A stretch of 64,000 bases of DNA from Hofstenia miamia (GCA_900660155.1 CABFPE010000160.1:364843-428842), one strand, 5' to 3'. Shown: positions 46,901 through 60,214, counted from the stretch's first letter. Numbers and translations are program-made. The notes: a model not told the origin generated them from the letters alone.

Positions 46901-47890
46901 AATTTTATGAGGTTATCAGCAAAAGTTTTAAGTGTAAATGCAACAAAGTTTTCAAACTTAAATAAATTTTACTTTGGCTGACAACTTTGGAAGAGATAAT
47001 AAGTTTCAAGTGTGGCTGCAAAAAATTCTTGTGAATTTTTCAAAACAAATTCTGAGTGTCATAATAGTGAGAAACCAATTAAGGAAGCAGCTTATGTTGT
47101 AAATTTATTAATTCTAGTAGGAATGCTAGGATTGCCCTTAATTAAGCCCCAGTGTCTATGATTTGCTACACTCTCCAGATAATAATTTGCTTACTCATTA
47201 ACAAGCATGTGACAATCAATCAATAAACACAGTTGATATAATTTGTTGAAGTAACAATTGTTTATAAAATACAAGCATTGAGAGCTATAACATTAATAAC
47301 ATACATAATTAAGGAGTACAGCAATGATTGAATTTGACAATATTGAAGATAAAATAAATGTGGAAAAGCCTGATGACAAATAATCATTTGCTGAGTGAAG
47401 TATATTATCAACAATTAGAAGTGCATATAGCTACTGTCTTTTTGGTAAATAAACAATTACATTTTACAGGCCCTGATTTAGAATTAGAATATATTGTTTC
47501 TGAAAATCTTAACTGAATATAAATATAAGTTGTTAACAAATATGTACCATGCTGGCCACATTATGTTGATAAGTTTCTTTTTGCCATTCCTAATGTTTTT
47601 TCTTGGTTACATCATCATCTATGCAACAATATTTTTCACATTCTACTTGAATATTGATGGTTTCCTATTTCCCTCCAAATAGTTGCTTTCATACTTCTTA
47701 TGTGTTTTCAATCAATTTACAATGGAAAATGAACACGCCTAACTTCTACAAAATGAGAAAAATGGAAGTTCTTCTGTCCTATTCAGATATGCTAAAAAAC
47801 AATATTTGTGATACTTCACAAAATACAGCCTCTAGTACTGCTAAACTTGCACAATGGAAACATTGACTTTCCATAGTTGCACATGCAACT
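43291..47890. other. Long unannotated AT-rich stretch
   Basis: No gene recognised. Present are a TA tract with an N at 43926 and a TAACCGG-rich segment at 44330-44430 whose reverse complement starts TAGTGTTGGATCCG, possibly one hAT end. The remainder shows only short frames without family resemblance. Confidence 0.45.
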
Positions 47891-47894
47891 GTTG

Positions 47895-48200
47895 GAGACC
47901 ACAGGAAACCAGGGAGGCTAATGACAGATATCTACTGATTAAGATAAAATTTGATAAGCAAGACATAGCTACTGAGCTCAAGGAAGAGGTGAGTTAGACT
48001 GGAGTTCCTATTAGTTCAAGAACAGTGCAATAATGCCTAATTGATGTTTGTTAATGATGTCATCACTGTACAAGGATTCCAATAGTGACAAGAAACAGGA
48101 TCATGAAGCACTATAAGTGGACATATCTCTATAAAGACTTTACAATAGAGGAATGGAAACATGTATAGCAATTGAATTGCATGACTGAAATAGCAAAACA
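47895..48200 (+). pseudogene. Decayed Tc1-like transposase, N-terminal/linker part
   Basis: Plus-strand fragments FDKQDIATELKEEV and TGVPISSRTVQ (about 47952-48030), then TIEEWKHV (about 48146-48170), correspond in order to the second DNA-binding helix set and the segment before the first catalytic Asp in Tc1 transposases (ELK.E...TGV.VS..TV...L...W..EEW.KV). Stops and frame changes occur throughout and no terminal repeats were found. Confidence 0.55.
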
Positions 48201-48209
48201 CTTGAGAAT

Positions 48210-51200
48210 TTTTTGAGATGTTAATTATAAAGTTGTGACAAACTAGGGCAGCACCATTTTAGCATTGCATGATCAATCTAGTTTGTTAATAGATCTTCAA
48301 ATTACCTAAAGATTTTACCTAAAAACTGTAAATTTAATTATTAATTGCTAAGTTGCTACTTCACATATGGAGTGAAATTAGTCAACAGTGAATAGTATTT
48401 AAACTAAGGAGTTTTGGTCAGACTTTGAAAATAGTATACACTGTTTCCTTAAGACAGTGGCCTTGTTGAATATGAAGATATTTAGAGATTTTCAATGGAG
48501 CTTGTTATCACTTCTAATAACCCATTACTAAGAAAACTAACAGATTGAATATAGCATTTGACCAATTAAGCTTTAATATGTTTTAGTGTAAAAAGTAGGA
48601 AATTTCTAGTACAGAGCTAATAGAACACCCCAGCCTGCCTCCTGTTCTAATGCATTTGAGGATGATGTTAAGAATGTTAGAAAACAATGATAAATACATT
48701 AAAATACATAAAAAGTAGTTGATATAGACAAATAACTTTACATAATTACCTAAGTTTGTAGCACACAAAATATATTTAAAGACACTACATAAAACTAGTA
48801 AGGAATAAAAAAATAATTATCTATTAAAAAATATATGATATAATGGTATATTTTTGCAATCCTGTGCATTTTTGGTTTAAATCAAGGCTTTTTCTTAGGT
48901 GAGATTTTTAAGTATATTGGATTATATATACTTTCATACTTTGCTTCACTTTTTTGGTGAATTTATTCTCCTGATTTATATTTATTTTTATATTTAATGC
49001 TTTCAAAAACTGAAATTAAATGCATAATGTAATCACTTTGCATAAATTATAAATGTTTTGTATAAAATGGATGTACTGTAGCATAATCCAAGAATCAATG
49101 CTGAAAAAAGAACAAAAAAGAGATTAGTTGGTCAAGAAGATTAACATCAAATTGAATTATGACTAAATTAATATTAATTGTAAATTTAAATCAATTTAAG
49201 TTTAGCATCATTAATTTTGTAAAATGCAAATAAGGGAGAACATTACCAAATAGTATTTGTCAAAATAATTTGGCAGAACAAAGGGGGTTGATGTAAATAA
49301 AAAGTTATTTGTAGAGTAACCAATGCCATAAATGCCACTTTTATAGGCTTGAATGCCATTTTGGTGGTTTTTGGTCACAAAATGCCATTTTTAAATTTAA
49401 TGTTTAATTTATTCAGAAATGTTAAATGTACACATTTTTGTAAAAAAATTTAGGGGTTTTATGGTTTTCACGTCACAGCTATTGTAGAATCAGGGGCTGG
49501 GAACTCTACTAACACTGCAGAACTGATTGTCACAGCAGAAAGATTGCAGAAGTGACCATATTGTAACAGCCCCAATTCTAATAAAATTGACATATGAAGA
49601 ACATTGGTAATTCATCCATGTACCTAGTAACTGTTTAGAAAGTATTCCAGGATTACCAATTTGTATGGCTTCCAGCCAAAGTGCTGTCCATGAAAAGAGA
49701 AGTTTTTAATGTGCTTGATTGGTGCTATCCTATTTGTCTCATAATTTCTTATCTATCTCACTATGAAATAAATAGCTCTGTTGTTTTCTTATCTCTCAGC
49801 TCACTAAATTATAGCATGTAATTGCCATGCATTTGTGTTAACCAATGGTATAATATCATCACAGTGTAATAAGTTATTAGTGCATGTACTTGTTGCAATT
49901 GAATGAAAGGTTTATTATTTCTATACCTAACCTTACACATAATCTAATGCAGTCCACAATTTGGGCTGCTTACTGTCAGAATGTTACTTGTCATATCAGT
50001 ACTGGAAGAAGTACTCCCAAATTGTCACCAGAACTTACACAATAATTATTGTAGCCATCATTTCTACATTGTTTCTCAGTTTTATACATAGTGAATTATT
50101 ACATGCCTTTGCTTACAACGTAATATCACGCAATCATGTTTCCCTCGCAAATTGAATTGAGCAATAATATACGTAGCACCCAACTATTATCGCAAACTAA
50201 ACTCGAAATAAATGATTACGTTATCGACGTCATTATAAATTACAAAATCAATTCAAATATAGGCATAAAGTCCCCGAGTGACTCTATACCATACTTTATG
50301 ATTGTTAATAATTGATAACAATACAATGTACTTTGTCAATTCGATTGGTGGTTATAATCAGCCAAAGTTATTAAATTTGTAATGCATATCAGGACTTGTT
50401 TTCAGCTTTTGTCTCACATTACTTTTACCGCATGAGGTCATTTTTCTACTAGTAAGAGGAGGAATTATATTATACTATTATTTCTTAATCAATTCTAAAT
50501 AACTTCCCTAAGCTGGAATCTTAGTCACCAAGGCTAAGAATAGTAAAGTGACAACGCCATGTTAGGTGAATTGGTTGAATTATATAGAAGTTTACAAAAT
50601 TGATAGACATTTTGAGAAAATGGGGTTTAACAACCTTTAGCCATATTTACATTTACAATTGTCATAACGTGTTTTTTCCTTTTTAAGGGCTTTTTTGTTG
50701 GAATTTATAAATGCCAATTTTTCATATATACTCGCAATTTTTGGAGTCATTTTAGCGATTTTAGGTACTATTGTCCGTTTGCCCTAATTATTGAACCTTT
50801 TAGTCTAATGGGCATGTCTTAAACACGACCTGTTTAAATGTTTTTTTCAAATTTATATAGTAAAGGTTGGACAATAATTTTGGTTTTCGTCCATTTCCAT
50901 TTTTATAACAGATTTTCTATCTAAAAAGAAGCAAAACTTCCGTTTTGTTTACATCTTTAATATTTTAATGTTTGTCACTATCTGTTTTTAGCAAAATTTT
51001 GGAACTTTGTGCTGGTTTTATCTAAAAGCAAAAAAACTTTGTTTTAAACGCTTAAAACGTTTTTTTTGTAAAAAATACACTTTTTTTACCAACCTTGAAT
51101 GGGCATGTGGAAGTCACATTTCTACTGGCTGCTCCGCTTTAAAAGCATGCAATTTTTTTGCAATATTATATCATATATATATTAGCAGGCAAAAGTTGAG

Positions 51201-51785
51201 ACAAAAATTGCTCAAAAATATCAAATTGTTCATTTCCAATTGGAGTCACGAAACGAGTTACCTTCCGATCTACGCATACTTACGTATGTAAAATATGCAC
51301 AGCTGTATGTGGGTATGTTATTGTTTACCCTCTGCAGTTAATTTATGCCCTTTTAAGTCATTGAGATTTTGAAATAGTATAAAACTCAGACTTTGTTCTC
51401 AATGTTCTTCAAATTTTTCAAATTCAGTGCAAAATTTTGACTTACAAAATCCCATTTTCGTTAAAATTTTCAAGTTTTCACTGTATAATATTGGGCAGTT
51501 CAAATTAGGTTTCCTGCAGAATTCTGACCCCACTGTCAACAATGTTGACACATTAGCTTTCACTTAATTAGATATCACAGTCCTCTCTAAAACGTCGCTT
51601 ACAATGTTACACATACTTATTAAAGTTTTATCTTTGTTAATATATTTTTTCGGAAATGATGCGAATTAGTGTTTTTTTTCGCATGATACTGGATCGCAAT
51701 TTTAGTCTACTCATAACGGAATTAACCAAGTGTGCATCTTGAGAAATTGATTTTTTGCTATCAACAATCAACTAAACTTTGAACT
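48210..51785. other. Long unannotated AT-rich stretch
   Basis: No coding gene, RNA gene or element end recognised. Confidence 0.5.
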
Positions 51786-52063
51786 ATTGAATTTTTTTTG
51801 AAATTTTCATTTTGATCAATTACATATGTAAAACAAAAGGTGAACAAATTGAGAGAGGATATCTGAAAGCTATCATAAATGAGGTACAGTTGGTTTGACA
51901 TGATCCTATTAAAGGATTTGGTATCCCCAAAGGCAAGCAACTCTTTGAAAGAGTGTAATTGAAGACAGTAGAATCGTCTATAGCATTTTTCAAGAAAACA
52001 TTGCATAATAGTGTAAATAGAAAAACACTACCATAAATCGAAATGCCATATGCATTATCCAAA

Positions 52064-54258
52064 TCAGTAATCTTACTCATATTACGGACTTTGATCAATT
52101 GGATATTTCTTTACATTCTTTTCCTTCTTCATCAGATTCCCATGCTTCTTCGCCGGTGAATATTATTGATTCTACAATGGATACTTTACCGCCTTTTACG
52201 CCGGATCCCATTATGCATTCCACTCCGGTTTCCATAGTTTCGTTGCCTTCTAGTGCGTCGATACTTCCTCCAGTGCCTGCTCCAGCTTCACGCTTGGTAA
52301 ATTTTAGTGTTCTTAATCATACTTTTAATTTACCGGACTCCGCACTACCTAACTTTAGGGCTTATCTAACTAAGGTATCTCATTTGTCCATTAATGATAT
52401 TTTGTCTCTTTTACGTGACTTTCAGGCTAGGGCAACTTCTAATTTTCCTAGACCACACTCACAAGAGGATATTCTTAATACGGTTTCACAAGCCTCTCAT
52501 ATTCTTTCTGGACAAACTTTAACTTCCTCACAGATGGCTGAATTCTTACAACTTCCTGCCCATCATGAAGATACACTTTCGATGCTTTGGTACGGATCTG
52601 ATGGACCTTCCTTTCTTTCTTCTTCTGATTCTTCTGATTCTCTGGTATCTCTTAATGACTCCACTTATTCCTACACTTCCAATTCCATTGATTGGCAAGC
52701 TCTAGCTCATTTTACTAATATGCCTGATAGAGTTCTCAAACTTATGTCTATTCATATTAATTTTACGCGCTTTCGTCCTCATGTTGCTAAGCGACCTTTT
52801 AGAATTAATGATTTAGTGACTCGTAATCACGCGGATGCTATTCTTCAAGCCCACTTAGACGCAGGTATCATTGCTCCTGCTCCGTCTAGATCTCCATTTG
52901 TTTCTAAAGCATTTTTTGTGCCTAAATCTAGCGGTAAGCTCCGCATGGTAATTGACTATTCTCACCTCACTAAATTATGCTCTCCCATTAAGTTTCATTT
53001 GCCATCTTTCCTTAAAGTCGCTAGGTCACATGTTCCACCCATGGACCATCTTTGTGTGCAGTTTGACCTTAAGAGTGCTTTTTATCACTTGAATATAATT
53101 GACAAGGATAAATATAAGACAACTTTTATAGCTCATGACGGTTCTCGATATTTCTTTCATAAAGCGCCTATGGGTTTGTCATATTCGGTGGCGCCTTGCC
53201 AACTCCTCTGTAATTATCTATTATCTCCGGTACGTCGTTATGTCAGTTTCTCATGGGCACACATTGATAATATTCTTCTTTGTTTTGACAGTCGCCATTA
53301 TAATCATATTCGTAGCTGGTTTAACAAAGTCTGCTCATTAGGAATTTCTTGTGTTCAGGTTAATGCCTCTTCGGGCCTATCCTCTGAGACCTTCTTTCTA
53401 GGTTTTCATGTTTCGGTCGCTAACCAATGTATTTCTCTTTCTGAGGATAGGGAAGCTCTTGTTCGCTTTCTAGCTGAATTAGATATCAAACGTTTTTCAC
53501 TTAAATCCCGTCAGAAAATTCTTGGACACCTTAATTTCGTTTGGCCTCTCATTGCTACGTATAATGTGTTGCATCCTCTCTATGACATTAATGACGCCCG
53601 CTTTTCTATCGCGCAAAATCTTGTCACTTTTTTAGTACGTTCTATGGATATTTCAATTCCTTGGTCTGGTCGATACCATGCCAGATCCTCATACTCCTGG
53701 TATGTTGATGCCTCTGAATTCTCTATTGGTATTGTTCATCCTGACGCTTCTTCATTTTCTTACAGGGTACCCTTTTACAAACATATCTTCTGGAAAGAAT
53801 CTCTCGCTTTGCTTATTGCACTTCTTCAAGCTCAGGATGGAGACACAATCTTTTGTGATAACCAGGCCTTGGTACGTGGAGCGTCTTCTGGGAAGTTATA
53901 TGGTCTCCCATTTCTTGTTGCGGTCACAATTTCACTTTTAGTCAGGTTTAAATCAATTTCCTTACTCTGGATCCCATCTGAGGATAACTTAGCGGATGGC
54001 CCTAGTAGGTTAGAATCACTTGTTTTGCCACCAGTGCGAATTCCGTAATTGTGCATTTAATATTGTGTTTTAATGTTTCAATTTTGTTCAATGTTTCAAT
54101 TTGTATTTGCAATTTTATTTTCGGTGCCTGCGCTACTTATTTTAACTCTTTTTACTCCACGGCAACAATCTGTTCCTATATAAAAGAAGTAAGGAGCGCC
54201 ATTTTAGTAGTGTTAGCTTTTGTATTGGTGAAGAGAAAAATAAAATTTTTTAACTTCC
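52064..54258 (+). mobile_element. Retroelement fossil, copy 1: pol (RT, RNase H) and 3' terminal region
   Basis: The main frame (52099-54048, 649 codons) carries a reverse transcriptase (LRMVIDYSHL, FDLKSAFYHL and KAPMGLSYSVAP blocks, about residues 280-430) and an RNase H (WYVDASEFSIG, FCDNQALVRG and PSEDNLADGPSR, about residues 530-640). The N-terminal 200 residues are Ser/Pro-rich. After the stop comes a ~210-bp tail with TATATAAAAG (54177-54186) and AATAAA (54239-54244), resembling an LTR-type promoter and poly(A) site. The family is uncertain: DIRS-like or another LTR-related group. No integrase or tyrosine recombinase part was recognised. The copy is incomplete on its 5' side. Confidence 0.7.
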
Positions 54259-55111
54259 TTGCTGTATTGGCTCTCACCAAGTTTTATGGCACCTACCACA
54301 TCTAATCCTGATAAATTACTGCAATTAGCCGAAGTCATCGATAAAATCACTGATAAACTTTCTGCAATTGATGGACGAGTCAGTCACAATCCTGTACAAC
54401 CTGGCATTCCGTACGCTCAACATGATATTGCGCCTTCCCAATCTACTTCTCAGCCAGTTTTATCATCAGCAGCCTTCCTTGTTGATCAGATTCCTACAGC
54501 TATTAACGAGCTTTCTACGGCAATTCAATCAAGACGAACCGACCCTCGAGATCGATACGAGATGGAGCTCATCCTTGCAGTCCTCGCCGAATATACAGCC
54601 CTCTCAGACGCCTTGCAGGCTACAGTCTCAAAGCGAGCTCGAATCCTCCTCTCAGCTTCCAGTTTTGGATGGGGACCAACTATTCGCGCAACATCCAACG
54701 CAACTCTCGAATCACTCGGTGTCCCTCATCTCCAATCTCAGCGATTACAATCTAAGCGTTTTACCAAACCTAAGCAGTCTCGATCTAAGGGACGTGGAAA
54801 GTCTCAGTCTACTCAACCTACAAATCAGTAATCTTACTCATATTACGGACTTTGATCAATTGGATATTTCTTTACATTCTTTTTCTTCTTCGTCAGATTC
54901 CCATGCTTCTTCGCCGGTGAATATTATTGATTCTACAATGGATACTTTACCGCCTTTTACACCGGATCCCATTATGCATTCTACTCCGGTCTCCATAGTT
55001 TCGCTGCCCTCTAGTGCGTCGATGCATCCTCCAGTGCCTGCTCCAGCTCCACGCTTGGTAAATTTTAATGTTCTTAATTATACTTTTAATTTACCGGACT
55101 CCGCACTACCT
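54259..55111 (+). mobile_element. Retroelement fossil, copy 2: gag-like frame and start of pol
   Basis: Directly downstream of copy 1, in head-to-tail order, an ATG at 54286 opens a 181-codon gag-like frame (to 54831). It has a helical N-terminal part (DKLLQLAEVIDKI) and a basic, Gln/Lys/Arg-rich C-terminus (KPKQSRSKGRGKSQ), typical of nucleic-acid-binding capsid proteins. The pol frame overlaps it in another phase, an arrangement for which related families use read-through. This pol start differs from copy 1 by a few percent and stops at the N at 55112. It may be the 5' half of a longer element. Confidence 0.65.
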
Positions 55112-55112
55112 N

Positions 55113-57397
55113 AGAATCGTCTATAGCATTTTTCAAGAAAACATTGCATAATAGTGTAAATAGAAAAACACTACCATAAATCGAAATGCCATATGCATTA
55201 TCCAAATCAGTAATCTTACTCATATTACGGACTTTGATCAATTGGATATTTCTTTACATTCTTTTCCTTCTTCATCAGATTCCCATGCTTCTTCGCCGGT
55301 GAATATTATTGATTCTACAATGGATACTTTACCGCCTTTTACGCCGGATCCCATTATGCATTCCACTCCGGTTTCCATAGTTTCGTTGCCTTCTAGTGCG
55401 TCGATACTTCCTCCAGTGCCTGCTCCAGCTTCACGCTTGGTAAATTTTAGTGTTCTTAATCATACTTTTAATTTACCGGACTCCGCACTACCTAACTTTA
55501 GGGCTTATCTAACTAAGGTATCTCATTTGTCCATTAATGATATTTTGTCTCTTTTACGTGACTTTCAGGCTAGGGCAACTTCTAATTTTCCTAGACCACA
55601 CTCACAAGAGGATATTCTTAATACGGTTTCACAAGCCTCTCATATTCTTTCTGGACAAACTTTAACTTCCTCACAGATGGCTGAATTCTTACAACTTCCT
55701 GCCCATCATGAAGATACACTTTCGATGCTTTGGTACGGATCTGATGGACCTTCCTTTCTTTCTTCTTCTGATTCTTCTGATTCTCTGGTATCTCTTAATG
55801 ACTCCACTTATTCCTACACTTCCAATTCCATTGATTGGCAAGCTCTAGCTCATTTTACTAATATGCCTGATAGAGTTCTCAAACTTATGTCTATTCATAT
55901 TAATTTTACGCGCTTTCGTCCTCATGTTGCTAAGCGACCTTTTAGAATTAATGATTTAGTGACTCGTAATCACGCGGATGCTATTCTTCAAGCCCACTTA
56001 GACGCAGGTATCATTGCTCCTGCTCCGTCTAGATCTCCATTTGTTTCTAAAGCATTTTTTGTGCCTAAATCTAGCGGTAAGCTCCGCATGGTAATTGACT
56101 ATTCTCACCTCACTAAATTATGCTCTCCCATTAAGTTTCATTTGCCATCTTTCCTTAAAGTCGCTAGGTCACATGTTCCACCCATGGACCATCTTTGTGT
56201 GCAGTTTGACCTTAAGAGTGCTTTTTATCACTTGAATATAATTGACAAGGATAAATATAAGACAACTTTTATAGCTCATGACGGTTCTCGATATTTCTTT
56301 CATAAAGCGCCTATGGGTTTGTCATATTCGGTGGCGCCTTGCCAACTCCTCTGTAATTATCTATTATCTCCGGTACGTCGTTATGTCAGTTTCTCATGGG
56401 CACACATTGATAATATTCTTCTTTGTTTTGACAGTCGCCATTATAATCATATTCGTAGCTGGTTTAACAAAGTCTGCTCATTAGGAATTTCTTGTGTTCA
56501 GGTTAATGCCTCTTCGGGCCTATCCTCTGAGACCTTCTTTCTAGGTTTTCATGTTTCGGTCGCTAACCAATGTATTTCTCTTTCTGAGGATAGGGAAGCT
56601 CTTGTTCGCTTTCTAGCTGAATTAGACATCAAACGTTTTTCACTTAAATCCCGTCAGAAAATTCTTGGACACCTTAATTTTGTTTGGCCTCTCATTGCTA
56701 CGTATAATGTGTTGCATCCTCTCTATGACATTAATGACGCCCGCTTTTCTATCGCGCAAAATCTTGTCACTTTTTTAGTACGTTCTATGGATATTTCAAT
56801 TCCTTGGTCTGGTCGATACCATGCCAGATCCTCATACTCCTGGTATGTTGATGCCTCTGAATTCTCTATTGGTATTGTTCATCCTGACGCTTCTTCATTT
56901 TCTTACAGGGTACCCTTTTACAAACATATCTTCTGGAAAGAATCTCTCGCTTTGCTTATTGCACTTCTTCAAGCTCAGGATGGAGACACAATCTTTTGTG
57001 ATAACCAGGCCTTGGTACGTGGAGCGTCTTCTGGGAAGTTATATGGTCTCCCATTTCTTGTTGCGGTCACAATTTCACTTTTAGTCAGGTTTAAATCAAT
57101 TTCCTTACTCTGGATCCCATCTGAGGATAACTTAGCGGATGGCCCTAGTAGGTTAGAATCACTTGTTTTGCCACCAGTGCGAATTCCGTAATTGTGCATT
57201 TAATATTGTGTTTTAATGTTTCAATTTTGTTCAATGTTTCAATTTGTATTTGCAATTTTATTTTGGTGCCTGCGCTACTTATTTTAACTCTTTTTACTCC
57301 ACCGCAACAATCTGTTCCTATATAAAAGAAGTAAGGAGCGCCATTTTAGTAGTGTTAGCTTTTGTATTGGTGAAGAGAAAAATAAAATTTTTTAGCC
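55113..57397 (+). mobile_element. Near-identical repeat of copy 1 with its left flank; likely assembly duplicate
   Basis: From the N at 55112 the sequence repeats 51970-54258, including about 94 bp of left flank outside the element, with only about three differences seen over 2.3 kb. The pol frame spans 55242-57191. Its right end at about 57397 (AATAAAATTTTTTA) is where it departs from copy 1, passing into LINE sequence. Since flanking DNA is copied too, this is a duplicated or allelic contig, not an independent insertion. Confidence 0.75.
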
Positions 57398-58760
57398 AAA
57401 GAAAGCTCCAGCAGGTAAAGTAGGGACTTAATTCAATGTAGTTAAAAGCTGTTGAGCATGTTTTTAGAATAAAGGGTTAGAACTAAAAGTGATCCCAAGT
57501 AGAGATAGATGTTGGGTGGTTTCAGCATAGTGTGGGATTTGACACTGATGAAAAGGCTTATTCTTCAAGTTAAAGCTTCCCAGTGCTTATAGAAATGTGA
57601 TTAAAATTACTCCAGGACTCAATGTGGCTGAAGTCTTGAGAGATAGTTGATTTATAATGGCTGTATTTTGGGCAGAGGGACAACGAAAAAATCATCATCA
57701 TACTTAATTATGCTAGATGACTCCGCTTAAGTTCCTCAAATCGTTTGAGAAGATATTGAAAAGATTGGGCCTCCAATGGTTCCTTAGGAGCATCCAATGT
57801 CAAAGTTGGATAGTTGATAGTAGGAAGGATTATACTTAATATTAGATGTAAACAAGGTGGTCAGTCCTAATTTGATACTTAAGGGAAACACATCTGTCGA
57901 AAACAGTCGAATTATTTGAAAGGGTGAACTCAATTATTTCCAGATCAGTGGATTCAACAATATAGTCAGTGTTAAAATTATTAAAGACGGGTATTGTGTT
58001 AAAATTAGGTGGGGCTCTTAACAAGGAATTCAATAAGATCATTGTCTTTGTAAATTGAGTGGCAGTATACAGGACTGTGATATGTAACATTAACAAAGAA
58101 GGGGTTATGACAAATATCACTTACACATTTTATCCAAAAACTTTCAAATAGCGAAGGAGAGTTGAAAATCTTTGCATTAATGTTGTCAGAAATTTAAAAG
58201 GCAATACCACCACCAGACTGAAGGCGATTACAAGGCGATCCATAAGGACACCTGGTATTGATACATATGAATCGGGGACAGATTTGTTGAGGAAAATTTC
58301 TGTGACTAAGCAGATACTTATATTACTTGAAGTAAGATCATTAAGAAGGAGTGAACAAAATTTTCTATATGTATTCTGTTCAAAATAAGGAAGCTTTTTA
58401 AGACAACAATGAATCGATTACACAAAATGAAGAATAAAAAGAAATGCCTAGTCATTTTGTGGGTGATTTCCCCGGTCAATTCTGGATAACAATGAAGCTT
58501 TTTTTGAGGAAAATCGGGCATTCTGTGAATACTTCATTTCATTAGAGGCAAAGCAGTTGGAGCATTTAAACTGTGCTGGATCATTTTTAAATGGACAAGA
58601 GACTCCTGAATGTTCTTTTGAACAGTAAGAGCATTGGGCATTATTTGAATAATTTTTGTTGTGTTTTCATATTTACAACATTTAGTACAATGAAGAATAT
58701 GAAAATGATCCGATAACCGACATGCATACAAATCAAGATTTATTTAACTATTACGCATGA
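57398..58760 (-). pseudogene. LINE fragment: ORF1 zinc-knuckle end and endonuclease start
   Basis: On the minus strand, 5' to 3', come a Cys-rich ORF1 tail (HILHCTKCCKYE, AQCSYCSKEHSGVSCPF, FKCSNCFASNEM; about 58555-58710), then an apurinic-type endonuclease region (SGGGIAF, IKCVSDICHNPFFVNVTYHS; about 58080-58230) and downstream sequence to 57398. Spaced CxxC...H...C groups followed by an APE endonuclease are characteristic of CR1/Jockey/I-type LINEs. Frame changes are present. The retroelement above sits against its 3' side. Confidence 0.65.
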
Positions 58761-59060
58761 TTAATGTCTTAATATTAGGGGAATTCTTACAGATGATAGT
58801 ATGATACTGGTGAACTTGTAATGAAAGAGAACATACAAAACTTCGTCAGGGCAGTCATCAAGTTTAGAATTTAAAACTGGATCAGCTTGACGAATTAGAT
58901 TAGCTATATCAGTCTCGTTATCTGAGATACAGCATTCCGGGACATGAGAAATAGCATTTTTTGGGGAGGAGAGAAGATCTAGAAGTGATTTTGTTAGGAA
59001 AAATAGGTGCTAATTCTTTAGTTATATCATGCACATTATCATCAGGAGAAAGTTTAAAAA

Positions 59061-59061
<1 letters not shown>

Positions 59062-59135
<74 letters not shown>

Positions 59136-59142
59136 AAGTGTT
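59062..59142. repeat. (GTA)n trinucleotide microsatellite
   Basis: About 26 uninterrupted AGT/GTA units. A shorter GTAGTAGTA run at 59222 begins just after a target-site duplicate. Confidence 0.95.
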
Positions 59143-59203
59143 CTTCAATTTCTAAAAAAGTAATATGCGAATACTTCCTAAATGAAATTGGAACAACGAA
59201 AAG

Positions 59204-60182
59204 TTAATAAATCATTTTAAACAGTAGTAGTATTTTTTGATAGCATGTCTCATCATATTTTTGGGAAAATTACATAAATATTGTCTTAGTAGTGATGCTT
59301 TGAACTTAGTTACTAGCTTTTTAACTAACAGCTATCATTCTGTAAAGCTTGGTGGCATTCAGTCTTCAGAGGAGTTCCGCAGGGTTCAATTTTAGGGCCT
59401 CTTTTATTAACATATGTTAACGATATTGCCAATGGCTTAACAAATTGCAAAATTTTTCAATATGCTGATGTCTGTATGTCAGAACAAACAATAAAGTTAC
59501 CTGTACCAGACTAATTACTGACGATTTTAATAATCTAAAATATTGGTTTAATAAAAACGAACTTCAATTAAACGTTAGCAAATCTCAATTTTGCATACAT
59601 GACAGAAAGTTGATATTTCAAAGTCTAGTGAGTTTTCTCTGCAGAACTCGAATAAAGCGACTTCCCTTGGAGTAAGATTTACTGGCAATCTTGATTTTAC
59701 TAGATTTCTTAATGATAAGGTTCGCCAACTTCCTAGGTTTAACTCAACTATAACTGTTATCAGAAATTTATTTTCAAAACTTTATCAATTGCTATTGTGC
59801 ATATTTATACGGAATAATCAGTTGCGGATCACAGCTTACTTTAGGGAAATACATAACTAAGTGGAACAAAATTGATAATTAATTTAATTTGGCTATAAAA
59901 AAAATTGCCAGTGTTTCCAGGTTCACACATGCAACAAAATTCTATAAAGACTTTGAAATTATGAGACTTACAAGATATCACTTGTACATCTTATTTATTT
60001 ATTTTGTTAATATATTTTCCGGGAAAAAATTATATATTTTCAAATAACATTTAAAGTTCAATCCAAGAGTGAAAGATCAATAGAATTAAAAACAGCTTTT
60101 ACGATCATATGGTGCGTATTGATATCAGTACTGCTCTGTCGTAGTTTATAGTTGATGATTGATTAATAAATCATTTTAAACA
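59204..60182 (+). mobile_element. LINE fragment with 20-bp target-site duplication
   Basis: A perfect direct repeat TTAATAAATCATTTTAAACA flanks the insert (59204-59223 and 60163-60182). Inside, the plus strand encodes RGVPQGSILGPLLLTYVNDI (about 59370-59430), FQYAD, then LKYWFNKNELQLNVSKSQF (about 59540-59600) and later RT-tail segments. This is the usual order of a CR1/Jockey-like reverse transcriptase. Frame changes break the coding and the 5' part is absent. The intact duplication indicates a single clean insertion that has aged only moderately. Confidence 0.8.
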
Positions 60183-60214
60183 TTATTTGTGGTTGAAACC
60201 TGGCGAGGACATTT

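Noticed and set aside
51761-52098. Minus-strand frames left of the retroelement
   Set aside because: No family resemblance; part of the segment recurs only through the assembly duplication.
58918-59155. Poly-Thr and poly-Val frames at the GTA tract
   Set aside because: Simple-repeat translation only.
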